64,000 bases of DNA from NCBI RefSeq assembly GCF_023634655.1, contig NZ_JAMKMS010000020.1:16817-80816 (forward strand), read 5' to 3'. A program made the position numbers and the translations under genes. Below, piece after piece: positions 16,997 to 25,496 of the stretch (position 1 is the first letter of the stretch; each line of letters opens with the position of its first letter). The notes below the pieces were generated by a model. It had not been told where the DNA came from and ran no database searches. It saw only the letters and a list, made by a program, of their open reading frames with translations. The DNA is from Vibrio methylphosphonaticus. GTDB taxonomy: Bacteria > Pseudomonadota > Gammaproteobacteria > Enterobacterales > Vibrionaceae.

Positions 16997-17836
16997 CTAT
17001 TGGAAAAGACGAATCTTCTCTGCAATCACTTGACGCACAGCACTACGAGCAGGAATAAAGAATTTGCGTACAGAATCATTTACTTTGCCACTCGCATGAG
17101 TGTCTTGGCACTGTTTAACCCATTGAACGTTCATCTCCGTGCCGACGTTTACTTTATCCATACCATTGCGAACAACGAATCGCATATCTTCATCCGATAC
17201 GCCTGTACCGCCATGAAGCACTAAAGACATTTTGGTCTTTTCAGCTAATTCTATTAGTAGGTCATGCTGAATATTGGTTTTTGCCGTATATGAACCATGA
17301 ACAGTACCAATACTGACCGCTAACATATCGACTTTAGACTTCTCTACAAACTCAAGCGCGTCAGAGACTTTTGTAAATGCAATGTCTTCATCGGCAACTT
17401 GTTTACCATCTTCTGCTCCTCCGATCGCACCGAGTTCTGCTTCTACGCTCACATTTTTAGGATGTGCGTAGTCAATAATAATATTGGTATTAGCGATGTT
17501 TTCAGCTAGTGGTAGGTGAGAACCGTCGTACATTACACTCGTGAAACCTTTATCAATCGCGAGTTTTATATCATCAATATTTGAGCAATGGTCTAAATGA
17601 AGACATGTAGGGACATCATGTTCCTTAGCCAAGGCGACAATTGACGCCACCAACAAGTCATACCCAAGATACTGAGCCGTACCCGTTGAAATTTGAATCA
17701 TTAATGGTGAGTTTGTATCCATTGCGGCTTCAAAATACGCGGGCAACATCTCAATACAGTGAAGATTGAATGAACCTACAGCATTGAATCCGCGCTCTTT
17801 TGCAATGACTTCTAGTTGTTTAAAATTATGCAGCAT
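16997..17836 (-). CDS. Class II ketose-bisphosphate aldolase (GatY/KbaY/Fba-like)
   Basis: Zinc-dependent aldolase that would cleave a ketohexose 1,6-bisphosphate to dihydroxyacetone phosphate and glyceraldehyde 3-phosphate. The protein is 279 residues, the size of the GatY/KbaY group. Zinc ligands are in HLDHCSN. The segment EAELGAIGGAEDG, the second zinc-ligand His in VSIGTVHGSYTA, and the phosphate-binding LVLHGGTGVSDEDM are all present. Its start overlaps the IIC gene by 11 bases. Fructose versus tagatose bisphosphate preference cannot be told by eye; with the Pfk paralogue and PTS in the same operon it completes a ketose route. Confidence 0.88.
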   Translation of the reverse strand: MLHNFKQLEVIAKERGFNAVGSFNLHCIEMLPAYFEAAMDTNSPLMIQISTGTAQYLGYDLLVASIVALAKEHDVPTCLHLDHCSNIDDIKLAIDKGFTSVMYDGSHLPLAENIANTNIIIDYAHPKNVSVEAELGAIGGAEDGKQVADEDIAFTKVSDALEFVEKSKVDMLAVSIGTVHGSYTAKTNIQHDLLIELAEKTKMSLVLHGGTGVSDEDMRFVVRNGMDKVNVGTEMNVQWVKQCQDTHASGKVNDSVRKFFIPARSAVRQVIAEKIRLFQ

Positions 17837-19199
17837 TGTTTAACTCCGCTTGTTCAGATTTTTCAGTTTTAAGACTTTTATTTACATACCAAGTGATTGC
17901 CGCCGCAAAGCCTACGAAGCTTGCTACGAATAACCAGTTGCCGTTGAATGCGTGCCCCAAAAGGAGCCCTGATGCGATTACGTCTGAATCACTAAACGTC
18001 ACTCCTACGAAGCCGTAAGTCTCTAGTAGTGGGATTAGAATTGCAGGTAAGAAAGTGATGAATAGACCGTGAACTACACCGCCGATGACTGCACCGCGAC
18101 GGCCACCCATGGCATTACCAAAAATACCCGCAGTTCCACCCGCGAAGAAGTTAGTCAGTAGACCTGGCAGTATCATCGCTAACCCAAACATCGGGAACAG
18201 CAACATACCGATCACCGAACCTACAGTTGTTGATAGGAAACCCAGAATTACAGCGTTAGGCGCATAAGGGAATAAAACTGGACAATCCAAAGCAGGCTTT
18301 GCGTTTGGTACTAGGCGCATTGCGATACCTTGGAAAGCTGGTACTAATTCTTGCAACAATAGACGCACACCTGAGTACAGCACGAACACGCCCGCAGTAA
18401 ACACGATTGCTTGCATAAAAGAGTACATCAAGTAGTTCATGCCACCACTGTACTGAGCAATGTATTCCGGACCTGCCGCAATTGCTGGGATCAGGAACAT
18501 TGGTACCATCACTACAGCCATCGACAGGTAGGTATCACTCAAAAACGCAAAAGCTTTTGGAAGCTCAATTTCTTCTGTAGACTTCGATCCCTTACCAACG
18601 ACCTTTGCGACAGCTGCTTGAACCATATAGCCAATCGTACAGAAGTGCCCAAGTGCAACATTGTCTGAACCAGTAATCTTGCGAACTACTGGCTGAGCGA
18701 TCGCAGGCATCGCAACGGCTAAAATGCCACCGAAGATACCTCCTGTTAATACTAGTGTTGCACCTGATAGACCGGCCTTATAACAAATAACCGCGCCGAT
18801 GGTAGACATCCATAACAGCGCTTGCCCTGTTAGGAATATGTACTTCCAAGGTGTGAATCGAGCAATGACGATATTCGTTGCGAAAATTACCATTAAGGTG
18901 AGAGCAACTTCCGTTCCAAGCGTTTGGTTTGCAATACCTGCAATAGCCGCTACATCAGTAATGTAACCCGTCATCCCAAACCCAGTCGTAAAGATGTTGT
19001 TCAGGTAAGTCAATGTATCAACAACGATGTTTATACCTGCCATCATTACCAAGAAACCGAGCATCGTTTTAAACGTTCCTTCGATTACTTTACCGGTGGG
19101 CTTCTTTTGTAAAATGAGACCGAGCATTGCAATACACGCGATCAGTATCGAGGCCTGCCCCAATAAATCTTTTACTATAAATTCAAAAAACGTATTCAT
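17826..19199 (-). CDS. PTS EIIC permease, UlaA (SgaT) family
   Basis: Sugar-translocating membrane subunit of a phosphotransferase system, 457 residues with about ten to eleven membrane helices. Signatures of the ascorbate/UlaA class include GTFKTMLGFLVMMAGI near the start, the ALGHFC segment, FQGIAMRLVPNAKPALDCP and FPYAPNAVILGF. The partner IIB and IIA are separate genes in the same operon. The substrate is unlikely to be ascorbate itself, because none of the ascorbate-pathway enzymes (UlaD-G) are here and a Pfk and an aldolase are. A ketohexose or related sugar fits better. Confidence 0.88.
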   Translation of the reverse strand: MNTFFEFIVKDLLGQASILIACIAMLGLILQKKPTGKVIEGTFKTMLGFLVMMAGINIVVDTLTYLNNIFTTGFGMTGYITDVAAIAGIANQTLGTEVALTLMVIFATNIVIARFTPWKYIFLTGQALLWMSTIGAVICYKAGLSGATLVLTGGIFGGILAVAMPAIAQPVVRKITGSDNVALGHFCTIGYMVQAAVAKVVGKGSKSTEEIELPKAFAFLSDTYLSMAVVMVPMFLIPAIAAGPEYIAQYSGGMNYLMYSFMQAIVFTAGVFVLYSGVRLLLQELVPAFQGIAMRLVPNAKPALDCPVLFPYAPNAVILGFLSTTVGSVIGMLLFPMFGLAMILPGLLTNFFAGGTAGIFGNAMGGRRGAVIGGVVHGLFITFLPAILIPLLETYGFVGVTFSDSDVIASGLLLGHAFNGNWLFVASFVGFAAAITWYVNKSLKTEKSEQAELNNAA

Positions 19200-19260
19200 A
19201 ATTAATTTGATTCCATGTCAATGTTAATTAAATTATTTTCTTAAGGTGTAGAGGTACCTT

Positions 19261-19280
19261 GATAGGTATTTCTACCTATC
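19261..19280 (-). promoter_or_regulatory. Hairpin between IIB and IIC genes
   Basis: GATAGGTA and TACCTATC form an 8-bp stem with a four-base loop in the 125-bp gap between the IIB stop and the IIC start. It may act as an mRNA stability or processing element, or be incidental. Confidence 0.4.
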
Positions 19281-19324
19281 TATATCTATTATTCAGCAGT
19301 AAGAAAAAGGTGTTTTTCTAGGTA

Positions 19325-19615
19325 TTACTTATCTAAAAATCTTGATATTGCTTGCTCCATTTCTACAGAGTCCGTGAATTTTTGGATGGTGACTACCTTC
19401 GCTGCATCTTCAACGCTAGCGCCACCTTTAATAGCATCAGAGAAAGTGCCGGAAGTAATAATCATGTCAGGTTTTAACGACAGTACCTCAGACACAGTGG
19501 TATGGCCTAAATTAAAATCAATCCCCATTTTTTCAAGGATAGGCTTAGCCGTCATTTCCAAAGCAAAGCTAGAACCTAAACCACAACCGCATACACACAT
19601 TATATTCATTGTCAT
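19325..19615 (-). CDS. PTS EIIB component, lactose/ascorbate type
   Basis: Phosphocarrier that receives phosphate from EIIA on a cysteine and gives it to the sugar at IIC. The protein is 96 residues, normal for a free UlaB/GatB-like domain. The P-loop-like active site is MCVCGCGLGSS near the N-terminus, where the second Cys of the CxC is the expected phosphorylation site. There are two candidate ATGs, at 19615 and 19609. It is encoded directly before the UlaA-type permease. Confidence 0.88.
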   Translation of the reverse strand: MTMNIMCVCGCGLGSSFALEMTAKPILEKMGIDFNLGHTTVSEVLSLKPDMIITSGTFSDAIKGGASVEDAAKVVTIQKFTDSVEMEQAISRFLDK

Positions 19616-19656
19616 TTACTTATTCCTTCCGTTCACTAATTTGTTTTATTGTTTAA

Positions 19657-20640
19657 TTACCAAACCATGCCCAATTGCTGTGCTAATTTGAAATAATGCC
19701 CATCTTTATCAACGATACGACTCTCAACGCTACCTAAATCTAGTGGTATAGGGTTATTTGAGGAATTGATGATAATCACCTTGTTCGCCATACCACTTTG
19801 AATGCATCGTACTACTTCCGCAGCTGCTATCGTGCCTTGATAAATTTCTTCAGTTGTTGGTTCTCCGCTTCGCAAGCCGAAACCCAACGTGGTTTTACGC
19901 ATACGAATACCCACCTTTGGCTCTAGCTCTTGACTCAGAGTATCAATAGCACCTTGGAATCCAGGTGAATACTCCTTTGTATAACTCTCAGCACAAAGAA
20001 TTACGACACTATTCTGCATCGCCAGTTTTTCTTGAATTTTTGTCGCTAGCTCATCTACAGGTATTTGATGCTCCGGTATTAAAGCGATATCCGCATTAGA
20101 TTTAATTGCAGATTGTAAAGTTAACTCGCCAGAGTAAGCACCCAAAACTTCGACTAGAAAAACGCGATTCGCTAAGGCTCTACCTGTATTTCTCAGTTTG
20201 GAAACTTCTCTCATAACCTGCTCACAAGCAGTAGAGAAGCCGATGGTATGAGCGGAACCAGCGATGTCATTATCCACAGTCATTCCTACGCCAAAGCAAT
20301 TGACTCCATAGTCACTTAATGCATTCATAAACCGCATTGAACCATCGCCTCCCGCGCAGATCAAAGCATCTACTTTGCTCTTGTGTAGATGAGCTGCAAT
20401 GGCGGCGTACTCTTCAGGATTGAGGTGACGCGATGTTCTACCGGATGAAATTACGGGCATTGGCGATAAGCTGTAATCAGCTAAATCTCGAAAACTAATC
20501 TCTTTCTTATTATCCGACAGTAGACCATTAACGCCTCCGTTATAGATAACAATCTCAGAGTTTGACATCTTCGCAACTTGATAGATGAAGTTGTTCACTC
20601 CAACTGCATCACCACCACTGACCACTATTCCTAACTTCAT
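19657..20640 (-). CDS. 6-phosphofructokinase (PfkA-family) paralogue
   Basis: ATP-dependent phosphofructokinase-fold enzyme, 327 residues, close in length to PfkA. Present are VSGGDAVGVN at the N-terminus, GGDGS for ATP/magnesium, and the catalytic TVDND (TIDND in PfkA). The Arg of ANRVFLVEVLG and the Glu of CAESY are kept. Two PfkA positions differ: VEVMGR is VEVLGA here, and the LGHIQRGG segment is LGFGLRSG, losing the His that contacts the substrate 6-phosphate. It is the first gene of a PTS/aldolase operon, so the inferred job is to phosphorylate the PTS-imported ketose phosphate to a bisphosphate. The central housekeeping Pfk is probably elsewhere. Confidence 0.82.
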   Translation of the reverse strand: MKLGIVVSGGDAVGVNNFIYQVAKMSNSEIVIYNGGVNGLLSDNKKEISFRDLADYSLSPMPVISSGRTSRHLNPEEYAAIAAHLHKSKVDALICAGGDGSMRFMNALSDYGVNCFGVGMTVDNDIAGSAHTIGFSTACEQVMREVSKLRNTGRALANRVFLVEVLGAYSGELTLQSAIKSNADIALIPEHQIPVDELATKIQEKLAMQNSVVILCAESYTKEYSPGFQGAIDTLSQELEPKVGIRMRKTTLGFGLRSGEPTTEEIYQGTIAAAEVVRCIQSGMANKVIIINSSNNPIPLDLGSVESRIVDKDGHYFKLAQQLGMVW

Positions 20641-21324
20641 TTACAGATTCACTCACCGCTTATTTGATGAGCTAAGTATTATGGTTTAAAGGAAAACAAA
20701 CCGTGATACATCTATCATTTATGCGTTGGTTTTATGGTTCAAAATATTTCAATGCGATTGAAGTCCAACCAAAAGTGAGGTGGTTATCACGTTTTTTGGT
20801 TTGAATGTTAAATTTATTAACATTTGATGGTGAAATTAGTAGACCGAGATCTTATTTTTCAGAAGAGTGTTAAATAATTGTATTAGCGTAACCAAGTCCA
20901 TTTTTTGAACAATAATGTGAAAGACTTCAAATTTTAATTGTGGTCGACTAGTGGTCCCCATTCAATAGTTAGAAAATTAGTGTGATCTAGAGCCAACAGT
21001 GATGTGTCATAATATAACTTCGTCGACAATCTCATCACTTAGATGAGGATAATCATCTTCCCTATTTTGATAAATAAAAGAAAGAATGCTTTAAGGTAAT
21101 AAACACTTCTATATACTTGATTATATTTCTGGTATGCGTATGTCGGTTTTTATAAACTTTATTCAAGAAGGTCAAAAGGTATTAAGTTCTAAGAGGGAAG
21201 GTGAACAATTATAAAACAATAGGCATATAAATGTATCGATAGTAACTTAAGTGCTAATTTAATAAGTCTATTTATGCCAAAAAATCATTACCGTAAATTA
21301 TTTAACAAAAATAGTTATTTATAA
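20641..21324. other. AT-rich gene-free stretch upstream of the PTS operon
   Basis: Nearly 700 bp with no coding frame I can support. It must contain the promoter of the pfk-PTS operon. A small hairpin (CTCATC, five bases, GATGAG at 21031-21047) is visible. Base composition is noticeably more AT-rich than the neighbouring genes. No dedicated regulator of the operon lies here. Confidence 0.6.
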
Positions 21325-21480
21325 TTCAGGCAACAACTCCTTCGCCATCATTTTGGAAGCTGGCCAATTATGGCTAACTATTCGTCTGGATTGAGGCTGG
21401 AAAGGATTCGTTGATTGATTTCAACGGGTAAATGAATCACGTCATTTTTCAGCACTCGTATTACCGGAGATATGTATACC
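21325..21480 (-). pseudogene. 3' fragment of a MarR-family regulator gene
   Basis: On the minus strand this region reads RVLKNDVIHLPVEINQRI followed by LSSLNPDE and a stop, then IIGQLPKMMAKE. It matches the C-terminus of the intact MarR gene at 25497-25925 (ALKNEVIHLPVEVNQQI, LSSLNPDEQ, MIGLLQKMVAQ). By eye about five-sixths of the bases agree over a ~75-base core. A premature TAG replaces the Gln codon after NPDE and the DNA-binding half is missing, so it is a broken copy. It lies just beyond the 3' end of the LacI gene. Confidence 0.78.
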
Positions 21481-21604
21481 GCGATCTTTCTAAGTTCAAT
21501 ACGTAAAGCTGTCCCCCTCGTCACATTGCACTTGCGACGAGGGAAGGCTACCACAACGTTAAGATGATCAAACCACCTAATTTGTCCACTGCTCTTGAAC
21601 GACA

Positions 21605-22630
21605 CTATGGAGTGCTTTCGCTCTCTATTTTTGCACAGGATTCTCGCTTAATCAGCGTACATGCCACAATGCTGCGTTGTAGTTCAGTATGTTTACCCAT
21701 TATCGCTTCAATAGTGAGTTTCGCGGTTTCTAATCCTATTTGATGCGCATCTTGTTTGATGGTGGAAACGGGCACTTTAAAAAGATCAACCATAGGGATT
21801 TCGTCGAAACCTAACAGTGACACTTCTTCCGGTATCGAAACGTTGGCTTTGTTTAAGGACAGGAGGAGGTCAGTGGTTATGGCTAAATGTTGTGAGAAAA
21901 TAGCCGTCGGTGGGTTTTCACCACGAATTAGATCGATGGGCGAATATTGGAATCCACTTTCTCTGTCCCAAAGCTGTACGAAATCTGGATTCACTTTGAT
22001 GCCGTGTTTGTCTAATGCGTCGAGATACCCTTGATAGCGCGCTTTTCTTGAATAACTGCTGCCAAAATCTTGTGCGAAAAAGGCGATATTTCTGTGACCG
22101 AGTTCAATGAGATATTCTGTCGCCTGGCATGCCGCATGTTGATAGTCAGATAACACCATATGACTTTCGCAATCGGAATACTCAAGTTGGAATTGGACAA
22201 CGGGCAGTTTGTTTTGAATAAACTGATTGATGAGTGCTGAGTTTAAACCCGAAGAAGTGATGATGATGCCATCAACGCACATCTGCTGTAATGACAGTAA
22301 TGCTCGTTTTTCTGCGTCTGCATCAAAATCACTGTTATAGATCAATACGTTGTAATCATGTTTTTTACAGTAATCATCGATCCCTCTTAGGACTCGGCTG
22401 GTGTTATAGCCCGCGACATCGCGTACAACAACACCAATAGTTTTGGTTTTTTCTACTTTTAGACTTCGAGCTATAGGGTTAGGAACATAGTTAAGCGTCT
22501 CGATTGCTGATTTGATTTTTTGTTTTGTTTCAGCAGACATATGACCAAAACGACCATTTAGATATTGTGATACGGTACTTTTTGATACTCCCGCGTGTGT
22601 CGCAACATCCACTATTCTTACTTTCTTCAT
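21605..22630 (-). CDS. LacI-family transcriptional repressor
   Basis: Sugar-responsive repressor of 341 residues. The N-terminal helix-turn-helix RIVDVATHAGVSKSTVSQYL and the hinge NYVPNPIARSLK are classic LacI features, followed by a periplasmic-binding-protein-like effector domain (TIGVVVRDVAGYN onward). It is divergent from the mannonate-dehydratase-like gene, with three tandem CG-centred palindromic sites in the shared promoter region, so control of that gene and of itself is strongly implied. The effector is unknown, probably a sugar acid or its derivative. Confidence 0.92.
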   Translation of the reverse strand: MKKVRIVDVATHAGVSKSTVSQYLNGRFGHMSAETKQKIKSAIETLNYVPNPIARSLKVEKTKTIGVVVRDVAGYNTSRVLRGIDDYCKKHDYNVLIYNSDFDADAEKRALLSLQQMCVDGIIITSSGLNSALINQFIQNKLPVVQFQLEYSDCESHMVLSDYQHAACQATEYLIELGHRNIAFFAQDFGSSYSRKARYQGYLDALDKHGIKVNPDFVQLWDRESGFQYSPIDLIRGENPPTAIFSQHLAITTDLLLSLNKANVSIPEEVSLLGFDEIPMVDLFKVPVSTIKQDAHQIGLETAKLTIEAIMGKHTELQRSIVACTLIKRESCAKIESESTP

Positions 22631-22705
22631 ACAGGCTTCTTAAAAACGTTAACTGGATCAAAATAGGATCGTTGACATTGTATCTTCAGTTTTAGAAGAT
22701 AACAA

Positions 22706-22745
22706 GTAAACCGATTTACCAAACCGATTTACTAAATCGTTTTAC
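22706..22745. promoter_or_regulatory. Three tandem LacI-type operators, 13-bp period
   Basis: GTAAACCGATTTA, then CCAAACCGATTTA, then CTAAATCGTTTTA, head to tail. Each has a central CG flanked by A/T-rich palindromic arms, as LacI/GalR operators do. The CG centres are at 22712, 22725 and 22738. They sit about 40-80 bp before the mannonate-dehydratase-like gene and about 80-115 bp before lacI. Confidence 0.72.
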
Positions 22746-22785
22746 TCAATAAGTTTGGTCGTTAACTTTTTACGAGAGACCCGAA

Positions 22786-24003
22786 ATGAAAATTGAAGAT
22801 ATCAAAATATTTGTGACAAACCCTGGTCGCAACTTTGTCACAGTAAAAGTGATCACGGATGAGGGCGTTTACGGCTTGGGTGATGCAACTGTCAATGGAA
22901 GAGAGTTAGCGGTCGCTACGTATTTGGAAGAGCACGTAAAGCCATGTTTAATTGGTCGTGATGCCCATGGCATTGAAGACATTTGGCAATACTTATACAT
23001 GGGTGTGTACTGGCGTCGAGGTCCAATTACGATGGCTGCTATTGCCGCCATTGATATGGCTCTGTGGGATATTAAAGGGAAGGTGGCAGGTCTGCCAGTT
23101 TACCAGCTTCTCGGAGGGAAATGTCGTGATGGTGTTGGCTTGTATGCCCATGCTAATGGTGAAACGATTGAAGACACGCTAGACAAAGCCGAGCAGTGTA
23201 TAGAACAAGGATTTAAGGCGGTTCGTCTTCAATCTGCGATTCCTGGCTTGTCGGAAACGTACGGGGTACTAGGTGATAAAAAAGATTACTTCGAACTGCA
23301 GGGTAATCGACCATTGCCGCCAGAGCAGCAGTGGTCAACAAGTAAGTACTTTCAGCTAGTTCCTGAACTGTTTGCTCAAGCAAAAGAACGTTTTGGTAAT
23401 AGAGCTGAATTTCTTCATGACACTCACAGTCGACTTACGCCGATTGAATCTGCCAGACTGGGAAAAATGCTTGAACCCTATAATCTGCTGTTCCTTGAAG
23501 ATGCGTCTATTGCTGAAAATCAAGAGAATTATAAGCTTATTCGTCATCACACTACGACGCCTTTGGCATTAGGGGAGACGTATAACACGATCTGGGACTG
23601 TAAAGATCTTATCCAAAATCAGTGGATAGATTATGTACGTACCGCAGCGACGCATGCTGGTGGTATCACGGGGATGAAGAAGATAGCCGATTTCGCTGCA
23701 GTTTATAACGTGCGTACTGCGCCACATGGTGCTCCTGATTTATCGCCTATCTGTTTTGTCGCGCATATGCACTTGAATATCTCTACACACAACTTTGGCA
23801 TCCAAGAATTTGTTGGATTTGGCAATGAAGAGTGTCAATCAATTTTCAAGCACGATATGAAATTAGAGAACGGCATGATCCTTGTGAGTGATGCGCCAGG
23901 ACTGGGTATTGAATTTGATGAAAATGAAGCGGAAAAATACACCTATAAACGCTCCTATTTACCTGTTAGCCGTTTAGAGGACGGTACGCTTTGGCATTGG
24001 TAA
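22786..24003 (+). CDS. Mannonate dehydratase-like enolase-superfamily enzyme (ManD/RspA)
   Basis: Sugar-acid dehydratase of 405 residues, the usual length. The N-terminal capping domain starts KIEDIKIFVTNPGRNFVTVK. The barrel carries the acidic metal ligands in FLHDTH, LFLEDA and LALGETY, and the catalytic-face His in TAPHGAPDLSP, matching the ManD subgroup. The expected reaction is D-mannonate (or D-gluconate) to 2-keto-3-deoxygluconate, though many family members are weak or work on other acids. It is under a divergent LacI regulator and followed by a Gfo/Idh/MocA oxidoreductase, implying a two-enzyme sugar-acid step. No transporter is adjacent. Confidence 0.85.
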   Translation: MKIEDIKIFVTNPGRNFVTVKVITDEGVYGLGDATVNGRELAVATYLEEHVKPCLIGRDAHGIEDIWQYLYMGVYWRRGPITMAAIAAIDMALWDIKGKVAGLPVYQLLGGKCRDGVGLYAHANGETIEDTLDKAEQCIEQGFKAVRLQSAIPGLSETYGVLGDKKDYFELQGNRPLPPEQQWSTSKYFQLVPELFAQAKERFGNRAEFLHDTHSRLTPIESARLGKMLEPYNLLFLEDASIAENQENYKLIRHHTTTPLALGETYNTIWDCKDLIQNQWIDYVRTAATHAGGITGMKKIADFAAVYNVRTAPHGAPDLSPICFVAHMHLNISTHNFGIQEFVGFGNEECQSIFKHDMKLENGMILVSDAPGLGIEFDENEAEKYTYKRSYLPVSRLEDGTLWHW

Positions 24004-24098
24004 CGCATCCTGTGAAGTAAAGCCGTCGCCAGTTAAGAGTCAAATAAGATTGGCAAATAGCGACATAGTGAAACAATCGTAAAAATTTGGAACTCGAC

Positions 24099-25232
24099 AT
24101 GAAAAAAACAGTATTAGTATTTGGAACCGGATTTGCTGGCCAAGGTCATGCTAAAGCATTTAGAGATGCGGGCGCAGAAGTGGTAGGCATCGTTGGAAGA
24201 ACGGAACATGTGGTCACTGAAGTGGCTGAAAAAATGGCGATACCATACTCAGGAACCAATTGGGGATTGGCGCTTGAGATATGTAAGCCTGATATTGTCT
24301 CTATTGCAACCCCGGGAGGGGCGCACGTTGAGGCAATTAAAGAGGCGATAGCGTTTGGTTGCCATGTATTCTGTGATAAACCACTGACCGAGAGCGGTGA
24401 AACAGCATTAGAAATCTATCAGTTGGCGGAAGAAAAAGGAGTGAAGACCGCCTTTGCGTCAAGCTTCCGGTATATGCCTGAAATTATGCATGCGAAGAAA
24501 CTGGTGGCTGAAGGGTTGATAGGTGAACCAACTGAAGTGGAATGCATTTCTCATTTCAATCTAGATCGTCATATACCGTTTGGTTGGTCTCATCGTTCGG
24601 AAGCGGGCGGTGGGCGGTTAAATAATAACTTTACTCACTTGTTATCCATTGTCACCTCTGTTGTTGGGGAGAATATTCTCTCTATTAATGGTGAAGTCCG
24701 TAATGACATGCCTAAAGCACCCGTTGTCGATGGAGTGCATAATTTTATGGAACGCCGAAATTTTATTCCAAATGACATCGATGACCCGAATTTAGAGTGG
24801 CGAGATTGTGATGTTGAGTGGTCTTACACGGTGCTGGCCCAAATCGAAAGCCGAATTCCAGCCGCTCAACCAGTTTCTGTCTTATTCAAACATGGCGGGT
24901 TAACCCCCCGTTTTAGTGATGACCATATCGTTTTCCATGGCACCAAAGGGTCGATTTATATCAAAGGACACTACGGTAGTGGTCCACTTTATTTGTGGAG
25001 CAATGGGGAGTGGAACGAAGTGTCATTGCCTAGTGAGATCAATGAACAGCTACCAAACATTGAATGTGAAACGCAGCGAAGCTGGACTCATTTGGCTACG
25101 GAGTTTGTAAAAGACATAAGTGGTGTAAAAGTAGAACCTTATCAGACGTTTGAGGCAGGCTGCAGGTATCAATTAATCATTGATTTGATTAGGAAAAATG
25201 ATCGTTGGGTAGATGTGACTGATTTGCTTTAG
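24099..25232 (+). CDS. Gfo/Idh/MocA-family oxidoreductase
   Basis: NAD(P)-dependent sugar or sugar-acid dehydrogenase, 377 residues. The Rossmann motif is FGTGFAGQGHAKAF near the N-terminus. The family catalytic segment appears as HVFCDKPLTESG (the EKP-like Lys-Pro of this class is CDKP here). The C-terminal alpha/beta domain follows. The frame is open from a TTG at 24087, but the ATG at 24099 places the Rossmann fold correctly. It is about 95 bp downstream of the ManD-like gene and is probably cotranscribed; the substrate is unknown. Confidence 0.85.
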   Translation: MKKTVLVFGTGFAGQGHAKAFRDAGAEVVGIVGRTEHVVTEVAEKMAIPYSGTNWGLALEICKPDIVSIATPGGAHVEAIKEAIAFGCHVFCDKPLTESGETALEIYQLAEEKGVKTAFASSFRYMPEIMHAKKLVAEGLIGEPTEVECISHFNLDRHIPFGWSHRSEAGGGRLNNNFTHLLSIVTSVVGENILSINGEVRNDMPKAPVVDGVHNFMERRNFIPNDIDDPNLEWRDCDVEWSYTVLAQIESRIPAAQPVSVLFKHGGLTPRFSDDHIVFHGTKGSIYIKGHYGSGPLYLWSNGEWNEVSLPSEINEQLPNIECETQRSWTHLATEFVKDISGVKVEPYQTFEAGCRYQLIIDLIRKNDRWVDVTDLL

Positions 25233-25395
25233 TGCCAAATATATAGATTGATGTGAGGTGTATGGAGACCAGTCGTCTTTTTACTCAGTGCGGGGGTGGT
25301 GTTCTTTATAGGTAGAGTGGCGTGGAAAAGTCCCGATAACGCTCTATTAGAAAGATTAAAGCTGTGACCGCCTAGTTTCCGCATGGTGAATGATG

Positions 25396-25426
25396 ATGTG
25401 GCCTCCCATAATTTGGGAGGCCACAT
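25396..25426. terminator. Strong 12-bp hairpin between oxidoreductase and marR
   Basis: ATGTGGCCTCCC and GGGAGGCCACAT are exact complements with a seven-base loop. It lies between converging genes, so it can serve both. T runs on either side are weak. Confidence 0.65.
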
Positions 25427-25496
25427 TGTTATGATCTTACCAAGGATTTAGCCGTTAAATTTCAGCGGCTTAAGATTAGCGACTTAAGATGAGCTT

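Noticed and set aside
20690..20730. CRP site upstream of the pfk gene
   Set aside because: Only one half-site (TCACG) is good; the other half matches at three of five positions.
21378..21605. 75-codon minus-strand frame as a new gene
   Set aside because: Its C-terminal part is the marR fragment and the rest has no start signal; treated as a pseudogene.
24087..24098. TTG start for the Gfo/Idh/MocA protein
   Set aside because: The ATG at 24099 begins directly before the Rossmann fold and has a usable Shine-Dalgarno sequence.
25229..25426. 65-codon minus-strand frame after the oxidoreductase
   Set aside because: No family resemblance, no start signal, and it runs into the terminator hairpin.
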